64,000 bases of DNA from Mesostigma viride (lineage: Eukaryota > Streptophyta > Mesostigmatophyceae > Mesostigmatales > Mesostigmataceae), in assembly GCA_009746045.1 (NCBI GenBank), contig RPFO01000097.1, forward strand, positions 121,001 to 185,000, written 5' to 3'. Position 1 is the stretch's first letter. Every line of letters starts with the position of its first letter. The notes under the pieces were generated by a model. The model was given only the letters and a program-made list of their open reading frames with translations. It had not been told where the DNA came from and did not search any database. A program made the position numbers and the translations under genes. Shown one piece after another: positions 28,926 through 40,900 of this stretch.

Positions 28926-31900
28926 CCCCCCCCCCCCCAGGAGGAGGAGGAGCGCCTACAAAAGGAGGCGGCGTCTCGCTCGCGCTTGCACACGCAGCAG
29001 CTGAACGAGCAGCGGTACGCGCGCGTGAACTCCATCAAGATCCACAACCAGTGGCGCAAGATTCGGCGGCTGGCCAAGGTAACCTTTTGGCCCGCAAGAT
29101 ATCATGGTTGCTGGCCAATGTAATGGTTTAGCCCGCAAGACATCATTGTCTTCCAAGAAACGATTACTGCAGGGGGGAAAGGGTGAGAGGCTTGTATGGC
29201 AAGGGGGGGGGGGGGGATAGAGGTAGGGCACGTAGGGTGGGTTTGAGTGGGTACAGTGCGCACCCAGTTACTTCATGATGATGCATGACCAGAGGCGCAA
29301 GGTACGGCGGCTGGCCGAAGTAATAGCTAAGTAGTAGTTACACTTGTTTAGTAGCACTTCCAACTAGTAAGTAGTAGTTACAAGTAGTTATGATGTAGTA
29401 GTTACAAGTAGTTAAGTAGTAGTTACATACGCAACCGAGTGGTCCAGGCTGCTGTGGCAATCATGTCAGCTGTTCAAGTAGGCCAGACGGGCCACGCTAT
29501 CTGCTGGTTCCTGATTCACGTACTCCTTCAGGCTGCCGTGCTAGCCGCTGGGTTCCTGATCTTGTTCAATGGTGGCCACGCAACCTAGTGCTTCCACTTG
29601 GCAGCGCTGGCTTTCTTTTTTGTTTGGGGGGGGGGCGCGGGGTCTTGAAGCTGGTCAGTTGCTTCTCCCTCCCCTCTCTCCCCCTCTCATATATTCTCGG
29701 CCACCTCTCTCTCCCCCTCTCGTCGGTTATCGGCCACCTCTCTCTCCCCCTCTCCTCTGTTATTGGCCAGGTGGAGGAGCTGCGCAAGGAGATTGAGGTG
29801 CTGAGCCAGAACCACGAGCGAGAGGTGGACCGAAAGGACGCCATCATTCAGATGCTGGACCGTGACCTGGAGGATGGTGCGTGGCAAGGGGGTTGGGTGA
29901 CGACCATGTCGTGCCAGTGATATGGGTGTGGGCCGTGGCCGGGAGGATGGTGTGTGCCCACAAAACCGGTGAAAATGTTGGGTTGAAGACATAGGATCCA
30001 GTTGGCGCGACACCACGTGTTGACTGGGAGCTGTTGCTCCACCACACGGCCATGTCACGTGCGTGAAATGGGTGTAGACTACGGCCTGGAGGACGGTGCA
30101 TGGCCCTGGTGTTCGGCTGCTTGACCATGCTACCATGGCATTTGGCATCCAATCATTGGCTGTACAAGCATGCAATCATGTACCACCGCCCCCGTAACTC
30201 TGCCAATATGGATACAAGTAAATGCTATCGAGCCTTTGGTTATACCTGCTTCCTGCCGCCCATCATATTGGCACTTCTGTGGTCACTCCACCCCCTTCAT
30301 TCTGCCTCCCTAACTTTGCTAGTTTCACTCTACCTCCTTGCGGCCACCGCTCGTCCCAATACCCCCCCGTTTGCTCTACCTCCAGAACCCTACGTCCTTT
30401 GCGCTACCCCCTTGTTGCCATCATCGCCCAGCAGGGGCCGGTTGCAAACCAGCACCCATACAGATATGCAACCGGTCACTGTACTGACACCCCACCATTC
30501 ACTCTACCTCCTTAGCCCTGCCTTGTTCCCTCTCGCCCCTCGTCACCATCCGAGGACCAGTTTCACACCATCACTCTCGCTGACACCCCACCGTTCACTC
30601 TACCTCCTTAGCCCTGCCTTGTTCCCCTCGCCCCTCGTCACCATCCGAGGACCAGTTTCACACCATCACTCTCGCTGACACCCACCGTTCACTCTACCTC
30701 CTTAGCCCTGCCTTGTTCCCCCTCGCCCCTCGTCACCATCCGAGGACCAGTTTCACACCATCACTCTCGCTGACACCCCACCGTTCACTCTACCTCCTTA
30801 GCCCTGCCTTGTTCCCCCTCGCCCCTCGTCACCATCCGAGGACCAGTTTCACACCATCACTCTCGCTGACACCCCACCGTTCACTCTACCTCCTTAGCCC
30901 TGCCTTGTTCCCCCTCGCCCCTCGTCACCATCCGAGGACCAGTTTCACACCATCACTCTCGCTGACACCCCACCGTTCACTCTACCTCCTTAGCCCTGCC
31001 TTGTTCCCCCTCGCCCCTCGTCACCATCCGAGGACCAGTTTCACACCATCACTCTCGCTGACACCCCACCGTTCACTCTACCTCCTTAGCCCTGCCTCGT
31101 TCCCCCTCGCCCCTCGTCACCATCCGAGGACCAGTTTCACACCATCACTCTCGCTGACACCCCACCGTTCACTCTACCTCCTTAGCCCTGCCTCGTTCCC
31201 CTCGCCCCTCGTCACCATCCGAGGACCAGTTTCACACCATCACTCTCGCTGACACCCCACCGTTCACTCTACCTCCTTAGCCCTGCCTTGTTCCCCCTCG
31301 CCCCTCGTCACCATCCGAGGACCAGTTTCACACCATCACTCTCGCTGACACCCCACCGTTCACTCTACCTCCTTAGCCCTGCCTTGTTCCCCCTCGCCCC
31401 TCGTCACCATCCGAGGACCAGTTTCACACCATCACTCTCGCTGACACCCCACCGTTCACTCTACCTCCTTAGCCCTGCCTTGTTCCCCCTCGCCCCTCGT
31501 CACCATCCGAGGACCAGTTTCACACCATCACTCTCGCTGACACCCCACCGTTCACTCTACCTCCTTAGCCCTGCCTCGTTCCCCTCGCCCCTCGTCACCA
31601 TCCGAGGACCAGTTTCACACCATCACTCTCGCTGACACCCCACCGTTCACTCTACCTCCTTAGCCCTGCCTTGTTCCCCCTCGCCCCTCGTCACCATCCG
31701 AGGACCAGTTTCACACCATCACTCTCGCTGACACCCCACCGTTCACTCTACCTCCTTAGCCCTGCCTTGTTCCCCCTCGCCCCTCGTCACCATCCGAGGA
31801 CCAGTTTCACACCATCACTCTCGCTGACACCCCACCGTTCACTCTACCTCCTTAGCCCTGCCTTGTTCCCCCTCGCCCCTCGTCACCATCCGAGGACCAG

Positions 31901-34900
31901 TTTCACACCATCACTCTCGCTGACACCCCACCGTTCACTCTACCTCCTTAGCCCTGCCTTGTTCCCCCTCGCCCCTCGTCACCATCCGAGGACCAGTTTC
32001 ACACCATCACTCTCGCTGACACCCCACCGTTCACTCTACCTCCTTAGCCCTGCCTTGTTCCCCTCGCCCCTCGTCACCATCCGAGGACCAGTTTCACACC
32101 ATCACTCTCGCTGACACCCCACCGTTCACTCTACCTCCTTAGCCCTGCCTTGTTCCCTCTCGCCCCTCGTCACCATCCGAGGACCAGTTTCACACCATCA
32201 CTCTCGCTGACACCCCACCGTTCACTCTACCTCCTTAGCCCTGCCTTGTTCCCCTCGCCCCTCGTCACCATCCGAGGACCAGTTTCACACCATCACTCTC
32301 GCTGACACCCCACCGTTCACTCTACCTCCTTAGCCCTGCCTTGTTCCCTCTCGCCCCTCGTCACCATCCGAGGACCAGTTTCACACCATCACTCTCGCTG
32401 ACACCCCACCGTTCACTCTACCTCCTTAGCCCTGCCTTGTTCCCCCTCGCCCCTCGTCACCATCCGAGGACCAGTTTCACACCATCACTCTCGCTGACAC
32501 CCACCGTTCACTCTACCTCCTTAGCCCTGCCTTGTTCCCCCTCGCCCCTCGTCACCATCCGAGGACCAGTTTCACACCATCACTCTCGCTGACACCCCAC
32601 CGTTCACTCTACCTCCTTAGCCCTGCCTTGTTTCCTCTCGCCCCTCGTCACCATCCGAGGACCAGTTTCACACCATCACTCTCGCTGACACCCCACCGTT
32701 CACTCTACCTCCTTAGCCCTGCCTTGTTCCCCCTCGCCCCTCGTCACCATCCGAGGACCAGTTTCACACCATCACTCTCGCTGACACCCCACCGTTCACT
32801 CTACCTCCTTAGCCCTGCCTTGTTCCCCCTCGCCCCTCGTCACCATCCGAGGACCAGTTTCACACCATCACCCTCGCTGACACCCCACCGTTCACTCTAC
32901 CCATTATTTTGTTGCCATGACCCGCAGCCGAGGACCAGTTCCATATGGTAGCATGCATATATGGTCACTGTACTGACAGCCCGCCGTTCACTCTACCCAT
33001 TGGCCCCCCTCGTCGCCAGCCGAGGACCAGTTCCAGATGGCGCTTCGCTCGCACCTGCACGTGGTGGACGCGCTCATCGACCTGCAGTACACGCGCGTCA
33101 AGGTATGAAGCTGCGATATTCGCATGCAAGATGGGTCAAGGTGAGGAATGCGCTGTCAGCAAGAATATTCTTCCTCGGCACAAAGGGGTATGGGCAGGCA
33201 CAAATGCGTGGTACAACCTTTACGAACAGAGTTAAGTGTTACAACCTTGACGAGCAGAGTTTGTCCACGCCAACTCCTCCCCCCTACTAGTATATGCGCG
33301 ACACCCACACCCACACTTGCCAGCTGCCGGGCGAGGATTTTGGCGGCCAACCCTTATGCCCAATCCAAAGCCCAGGGGCCTTTTGCCCTTGCGGTACTAC
33401 ACAGCAAGCCTAGCCCGTGGAACCCCACGAACGCTCTCGTACCGCACCTGGACTTGCAACCCATGCAGCGGTACTTCTTCCCTTGCACAAGCTGCTGGGC
33501 AATGAGGTTGACAGGATCCCCCTTCACCCGCACCCCTGCCTTTATGCTTCTCATAAGGGGCACATCGCATGTCTCTGTTTTCCCTCGCCAGCTGCTGGGC
33601 GAGGAGTTTGCGGCCAACCTGGCGGCGCTGGAGGAGGAGTTTGACACCGAGCGGACCGAGATCATCAACGCGCACGCGCGCCAGAAAAAGGACATTGCCG
33701 ACATGATGGCGGCGATGGAGTCGGAGTTTGAGGAGGCCGAGGCGGACGCGCGGCAGGAGTTTGAGTCACAGCGCGAGGAGATCAAGGTGCGGTTTTTGCC
33801 TGTAACGTTGCTATACGTAGCCTGGCCCATGGCTTGATATCCCCTTACCGATGCGCGCCAGGAGTGTTGAGTCACAGCTGGAGGAGATGAAGGTGGGGAG
33901 GTGTTCTTCACACTGCTAGGAGAAGGTGCTTTAATGTTGCTGGGAATAACATGGCCCATACTGTTGTAGGAATGTCACTTTGTGCGGGGCACAATCGAAC
34001 AACGGATGCACTCTACTCACCCTCTATGCCATATCTCATACCATACGCACCCCCTTTACCTCGCTTACTGCCAGAACCGCAACTCGGAGGAGTACAACGT
34101 GCTCAAGATATCCCTGGAGAGCACAATCGAGGAGCTCGAGCGCCACTTTGAGCAGGCGCACGCGGCCTATTTGGCGAGCACGGACGCGCGCACGCAGTCG
34201 TTCCGCGAGCTGACCGAGCGCGACGCGGCCAGCGCGCACATCATCGAGAAGCGCATGCGCAAGCTCGTGCGGCTGCAGGACAGCCTCGCGCACTGGCGGA
34301 CCAAGATCGCGTCCAACGGGTGGGTGGAACTTGTAATGACATGGTTGACGAGTGATGGATGGTTGGAGTGCCTTTCCTGGCCCACCTTTGCACACTGGCG
34401 GACCAAGATCGCGTTCAACGGGTGGGTGGAACTCATGGTTGAGTAGCGAGGGATGGTTGCAGCACCTTGTGGTGGTTGCAGCACCTTGTGGCGGTTGCAG
34501 CACCTTGTGGCGGTTGTAGTACCTGGGTGTTCACCGGCATCAGCCTGCCCAAGTACGCCGTGGAGTTGAGGGCGAGACTGGCTCCCCTGCGTGTGCTGGT
34601 GCCCCTGAAGGGTGTGGCCCACCTTTGCACACTGGCGCACCAGGGTCGCGTGAAGCGGGTCGCTGGAATGGCTGTATAGATAGTTGTGTGCGGTACATTG
34701 ACAGTGCCGGGGCATGTCTGTGCTCGCACACTGGCGCACCAGGGTCGCGTCCGGCGTGGGAGCGGGGGGTGACGGTGTTCTAGGGAAATGCTGGCGTTTT
34801 AGGGCGTGTTTTGGGGGTGTTCTTGTATAGTAAGTGCAACTACTAGGGATAAGTGCAACGCTTCTAATGCGATGGGGGCCATTCCGAGTTTGTACATTTG

Positions 34901-37900
34901 CCCTTTGCGCATTGTTTGTTGGTGGCTGTCAGACGACACTTGTTGTGTGCAGTAGGCAGTTCTGAGGTTTCTTCTGGCTGGGTAGGAAGGGGGGGGGGGA
35001 GGCTCACGGCTGCGCATCAGCCGTTTGTATTGACGTGTGTGCAGTCGTTGACATCTCTTGGCTATGACACCTATGCCGTGGCTGGCAGCAGGAGGCCGTT
35101 AGTGGGGACACCCACCAGTAGAAAAAAAAGACGGGGAAAAGAATGCAGGGCTTGCCTTGCACAGCGGTCGCATCCCCCCACCATCGTCGTCCCCCCACCT
35201 ATTGCTTCACCTCTTCTTTCCAACCTCTTGCTTCTTGAGGTTTTCTTCAACCTCAAACCCACGCGCTGCGGCTGCCTGCCTTCTCGTGCGTGCACCCTGG
35301 ACCGCCCTGCAGGCGCGAGTGGGAGCAGCGGAACCAGGCCCTGCGCGAGGAAAAGGAGGTCATGAACCGGCACTACCAGGTGAGAAGGCATCGCTTCTGT
35401 CAATGTAACTTACTTGGATGTATTATAAATTGTTTGGATGTTTTATACATGCTTTGGATATAGTTTAGGCATACCTGGTACCAGAATGCGTGTCCTTTTT
35501 TTATTTCTCAAGCAGCATGGTGCTTTGCCATTCCTCATGACATGTGCCTTGATGCTTCCCATTTCTGGCCGGCGGTTTGTCGTTTGGGCAAGGGAGGGGA
35601 GAAGGGGGTTTGGGGGTGATTGGGGTGTTGGGGCTTGGGGGAGGGGTGTTGAATGTCGTGTGAGCATTGACCCTTCCTGCTCGCTTGTTCGAGCGATGAC
35701 CTTTCCTTGGCCCCTGCACGCTCTGCGACACTGCAATGCAGAAGAATGCTTCCGGGATCGTATTTCTGTTCCCTGGCCGAGCTCTTTATAATTTTTCTTA
35801 CCACATTCTGCTTGGCCGCCTTGGTCGTTATATACCGCTGTTATTTTGACATTGTTTGGATCGTGTCTTCTAGTGCCCCCCTCATTTTCAAATGCGACAT
35901 CCCTCATGACATTCGACACCCCTGTCTCTCAATGTCCCTTGAAGTGTTTTTCTCGTCCCACCCTGTTCCATCCGGATTGGTTGGGACCCTCCTCTGCAGA
36001 ACAAATAAATAAATGATCACATGAATGAAAATAGTACCCAAGTGCCTCATGGGCCTCTCGCCACGCTCTCTTGCTCATGCTCTCTCCGGTTGCTCTTGCG
36101 GGATCCGCGATCCATCGGTCGCAACCGCCCCGCAGAACCTCAAGGGCCGCATGAACCGCTTCCGAGAGGCAGAGATCGACCGGCTCAAGGTGCGTGGGGC
36201 GGCCATGTGGAGCCACGGTTGTCTTCGATCGTCTCCATAAGTGGGTGCCGGGTGGGAGGGGAGGGGAGTGTGTGTGTGTGTGCACCCACACATGTGAGAT
36301 CGGTCGGCTCCGGTCCGTGAGGCGGCCGTTGTTTTCTACTGCTGGATGTATCTGCGCAGGGATGGGTGTAGCGCTCATACCTAGGAGGCCGACCGGCTTT
36401 ACGACGCCATGGGTGCGTATGGCGGCAGCAAACAGCTCGCAGAGTCGATCGCCATGTTCATGAATCTGTAACCTCACAAGTTGCCTAAAAGTTCAACCTC
36501 CTTTTGGTTAGGCAAGAACCCTCTTTTGCTGGGTTTACTGCTGGGCTGAACCTCCAGGCAGCGTCCCTGCTACGGTTGGGCACTAAGTCAGGGAAACCTC
36601 TACTTCAGGGAAGTTGACCCACCCAGGCAGTGACCTCCCAACCCTCGGCGCTGTGTATTACTTCCAGAACAGGTTTCTACAGGAGGCAGAAAGCCGTCCC
36701 ACGCTCGGCGCTCCTAAATTCCTAGAGCTTTGCAAGGGAGTCCAGGATTGTGAAAACGTTGTCCAGCTTAGCCCATCAGCCGAATTCCCTCACTCTGAAA
36801 ATGTTGCCCGCCGCTCAAACGGATTCCCTTTCCGGTGCTTCCCACGGCACCTGTCTATGTGGGTGCGTGCAGCAACAAACCCCTAAATAGCCACGCACCA
36901 CTCTGGCTCAACCCACCAACAAAAATCAAAGGGAAAAGAAAAGGGAAAAAAATATAGTTCTCCCCATCGGTGTTCCTCATTGTATCTGCCAACGTACTTG
37001 CAGCAAACTGTCCCGAAACAGCCGCACACCGATCCGGCCTAAACAAAGTGTGCCCACCTGCTGACCAACCCCTCGCTCCGTGTCTACCCCGCTGGACCTG
37101 CCTGTGTGCATGCATCAGCTATGGCTCAACAGCCGCGCATTGTTTCGGCCCACCCGCTAACCAAACCCTGGCTCTGTGTCCCACACCGCTCCTGCCTGCC
37201 TACGTGCGTGTGCGTGCAGCAACTATCGCTCAACAGCCGCGCCGCCACCGACTCGCTGCAGGAAAAAGTGCGCGCCGCCGAACGCATCCTGGTGCTCGCC
37301 GAGCTGAACCGTAAGGTGCGTTCAGGCGCATAGGTGCGTCACTTTGTGAGAGAACGCCACCATTACCATAGGCGGAAGCGAAGATAGGCTAGGGTGTTGC
37401 ATGCGATGGGTGCCCAGCTTTGCTTGCTGGCCAAGCCGACCCGCAAGGCGTGTTTGATTATAACTAGTGCGTGCCCCACAGCGTCTAGAATAGTGGAAAT
37501 ATGTGGATTCAGCGTACTATTAGGGTTTCGCGTAGTTTGAGGATCCCGATGGCATGCTGGTAGGATGGGCGTTCACGTGGGAGTCATCCTCGCCCCTTCC
37601 ACACACACGATTGGTGCCACCCCCTCCTCCCTCCCTCCCTCCCTCCCTCCCTCCCTCCCTCCCTCCCTCCCTCCCTCCCTCCCTCCTCCCTCCCTCCTCC
37701 TCTCCCTCCCTCCCTCCCTCCCTCCCTCCCTCCCTCCCTCCCTCCCTCCCTCCCTCCCTCCCTCCCTCCCTCCCCCCTCCCTCCCTCCTCCCTCCCTCCC
37801 TCCCTCCCTCCTCCCTCCTCCCTCCCTCCCTCCCTCCCTCCCTCCCTCCCTCCCTCCCTCCCTCCCTCCCTCCCTCCCTCCCTCCCTCCCTCCTCCCTCC

Positions 37901-40900
37901 CTCCCTCCCTCCCTCCCTCCCTCCCTCCTCCCTCCCTCCCCCTCCCTCCCTCCCTCCCTCCCTCCCTCCCTCCTCCTCCCTCCCTCCCTCCCTCCTCCCT
38001 CCCTCCCTCCCTCCCTCCCTCCCTCCCTCCCTCCCTCCCTCCCTCCCTCCCTCCCTCCCTCCCTCCTCCCTCCCTCCCTCCCTCCTCCCTCCCTCCCTCC
38101 CTCCCTCCCTCCCTCCCTCCTCCCTCCTCCCTCCCTCCCTCCCTCCCTCCCTCCTCCCTCCTCCCTCCCTCCCTCCCTCCCTCCCTCCCTCCCTCCTCCC
38201 TCCCTCCCTCCCTCCCTCCCTCCCTCCCTCCCTCCCTCCCTCCCTCCCTCCCTCCCTCCCTCCCTCCTCCCTCCCTCCCTCCCTCCCTCCCTCCCTCCCT
38301 CCTCCCTCCCTCCCTCCCTCCCTCCCTCCCTCCCTCCCTCCCTCCCTCCCTCCCTCCCTCCTCCCTCCCTCCCTCCCTCCCTCCCTCCCTCCTCCCTCCC
38401 TCCCTCCCTCCCTCCCTCCCTCCTCCCTCCCTCCCTCCCTCCCTCCCTCCCTCCCTCCCTCCCTCCCTCCCTCCCTCCCTCCCTCCCTCCCTCCCTCCCT
38501 CCCTCCCTCCCTCCCTCCCTCCCTCCTGCCCGCCCGCCCGCCCGCCCGCCCGCCCGCCCGCCCGCCCGCCCGCCCGCCCGCCCGCCCGCCCGCCCGCCCG
38601 CCCGCCTTGACTCATATAATACTCATTCACTTCTACTTAGTGCTCATTCCCTAGTGCATTGCTCATTTAGTGCTGCATGCCCCATAACCTCCTGCCCCTG
38701 ACCACCCCACCGCGTCCACCAGATGGAAACCGAGCAAGAAAAGGTCGTTCCCTTCCACCCCATCCAGCTCGACCCGGCACTCGAACAAGAGCTAGCCGCC
38801 AAGGTCAAACGAGAACAGGAGGCCGCCGCTGCCGCATCAGGGTCCCCCCACGCGGCCGGAGCCAGCGCTCCGGATGCCAAGGCGGCCCACTTCGCGGATG
38901 AAGGGTACATCATCGGAGGCAGCGCTGGGGTGGACGCGGCGTCCAAGGACGAGCTCGTGGAGGACGGCAAGCACCTCAGCAGCTACGCGGCAAGTTTTGC
39001 CGGTGTCAAAATCATGGTGTTGTTTGGTGGCGTGAATGGTGCTTGTTTACTTTGAGGCGAAACTGTCACTTGAAGGATGGCCTATGCCTCAGCAGCTACG
39101 CGGTACGGTTTTTACTACCTCGATGACGGTGTCGTGCGTTACTGTGTAGCCAGCTGGCCAGCTGGTGTTCTGGGCACTTGCCTGGCAGGGAGGATGGCAA
39201 GAACCATTAAATGCCTGAGTTTAATAGTACGTAGATCCAAGCCCGCGTTGTGTATAATATGCAGAAATTCGAGTATTATACGTAGTTAGTACGTAAAAGT
39301 ATGATATAGTACGGCAAAGCTGCGTACGACATATACTACGCGCACTACCCGTAGACCATATATAGTATAACATATGGTTTATAGCTGGGCGTTTGCTTTG
39401 GTTTGAGTGATTTCACTCTGCTGTAAGTAATTATATTTTTAATATATAGTATAATAATACCATATATAGTATAACATAGTATACCATATCATAAGCGCAC
39501 TATCCGTATGATACACTGGACCAATCATCTCTGGCATATGCTCTCACGTGATAGCTAATTAATTAATTAATGCTCTCTTGGCGCCTGAGCAGTTACGTGG
39601 TAAAGTTCTTGTTGGCCAAGGAAATTATGGTTCCAGCTGTGGCGTGCACGGTGCCGAGACTGTGACTGTTCCGAGAATTTGTACCTCTCGGCAGGTACGT
39701 GGTGCGGTCGCGCTGCTGCACTAGAGCATTGCCAGGCAACCGCCTTCTTTTGTGAGCTTTTGCACCTCAGCACCAGCGCCATCAAGCATGGGTTGGCCGA
39801 GCCCAGGGCAGCGCTTCGCTTACCGCCGGATCCGCCGGATTGTAGGCGCGCATCCGCACGGCTCCGGCGGCACTTTAAAGTGTCCGGCGCGGATCCGCAC
39901 GCCGGCTGGCCCCTAATAAGTGCCGGCGCGGCGAGTGGCCCTATGCCTAGTTCGTGGTGGGCCAGGTGGGGTCACATGTGCAGCGTGGGTAACAACAACA
40001 ACAACAACAACAACAAACCTGGGAAAAAAGCCCTGGGGGTGTGTACTTGGCCAGCTCCAAGCTGTGTTACAACTTAACAACGCGTTCCCGGGTGTATCCG
40101 ATGAAGCAACCGTACCTGTCTCTGCTGGGTACCTGTGTTTCTTTGTTTGTTTGTGAAGGCATGCTGTTCAGTGTTCTGGCCCTCGGCCGATTCCAACTGC
40201 CCATGTGCGGCGTGGGCAACAACAACAACATCAACTTGGCCAGCTCGTGGCCGGCCGACGCCGGCTGTTGGCCGGCATTTGCCGGCCGCCGGTGAAATTG
40301 TTGCCGGCGCGGCGACGGCTGTGGAAAAAAGCCTAAACGAAGCGCTGCTCAGCACATATTCTATCATTCATTCATTCACTCACTCACTCACTCACTCACT
40401 CACTCACTCACTCACTCACTCACTCACTCACTCACTCACCCACCCACCCACCCACCCACCCACCCACCCACCCACCCACCCACCCACCCACCCACCCACC
40501 CACCCACCCACCCACCCACCCACCCACCCACCCACCCACCCACCCACCCACCCACCCACCCACCCACCCACCCACCCACCTACCCACCACCCACCCACCC
40601 ACCCACCCACCCACCCACCCACCCACCCACCCACCCACCCACCCACCCACCCACCCACCCACCCACCCACCCACCCACCCACCCACCCACCCACCCACCC
40701 ACCCACCCACCCACCCACCCACCCACCCACCCACCCACCCACCCACCCACCCACCCATTCATTCATTCATTCATTCATTCATTCATTCATTCATTCATTC
40801 ATTCATTCATTCATTCATTCATTCATTCATTCATTCATTCATTCATTCATTCATTCATTCATTCATTCATTCACGCGCCAACTCTTGAGTAGGTACCTTC

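Noticed and set aside
30713-32951. Repeat ORFs ([20 protein letters not shown]) as a tandem-repeat protein
   Set aside because: The reading frame follows the 96-bp unit and is broken at 95-bp units; it lies between DRC2 exons 4 and 5, which splice in phase.
37554-38701. 366-378 aa PSLPPS-repeat ORFs that could be mistaken for proline-rich proteins
   Set aside because: CCCT repeat within DRC2 intron 10; flanking exons splice in phase across it.
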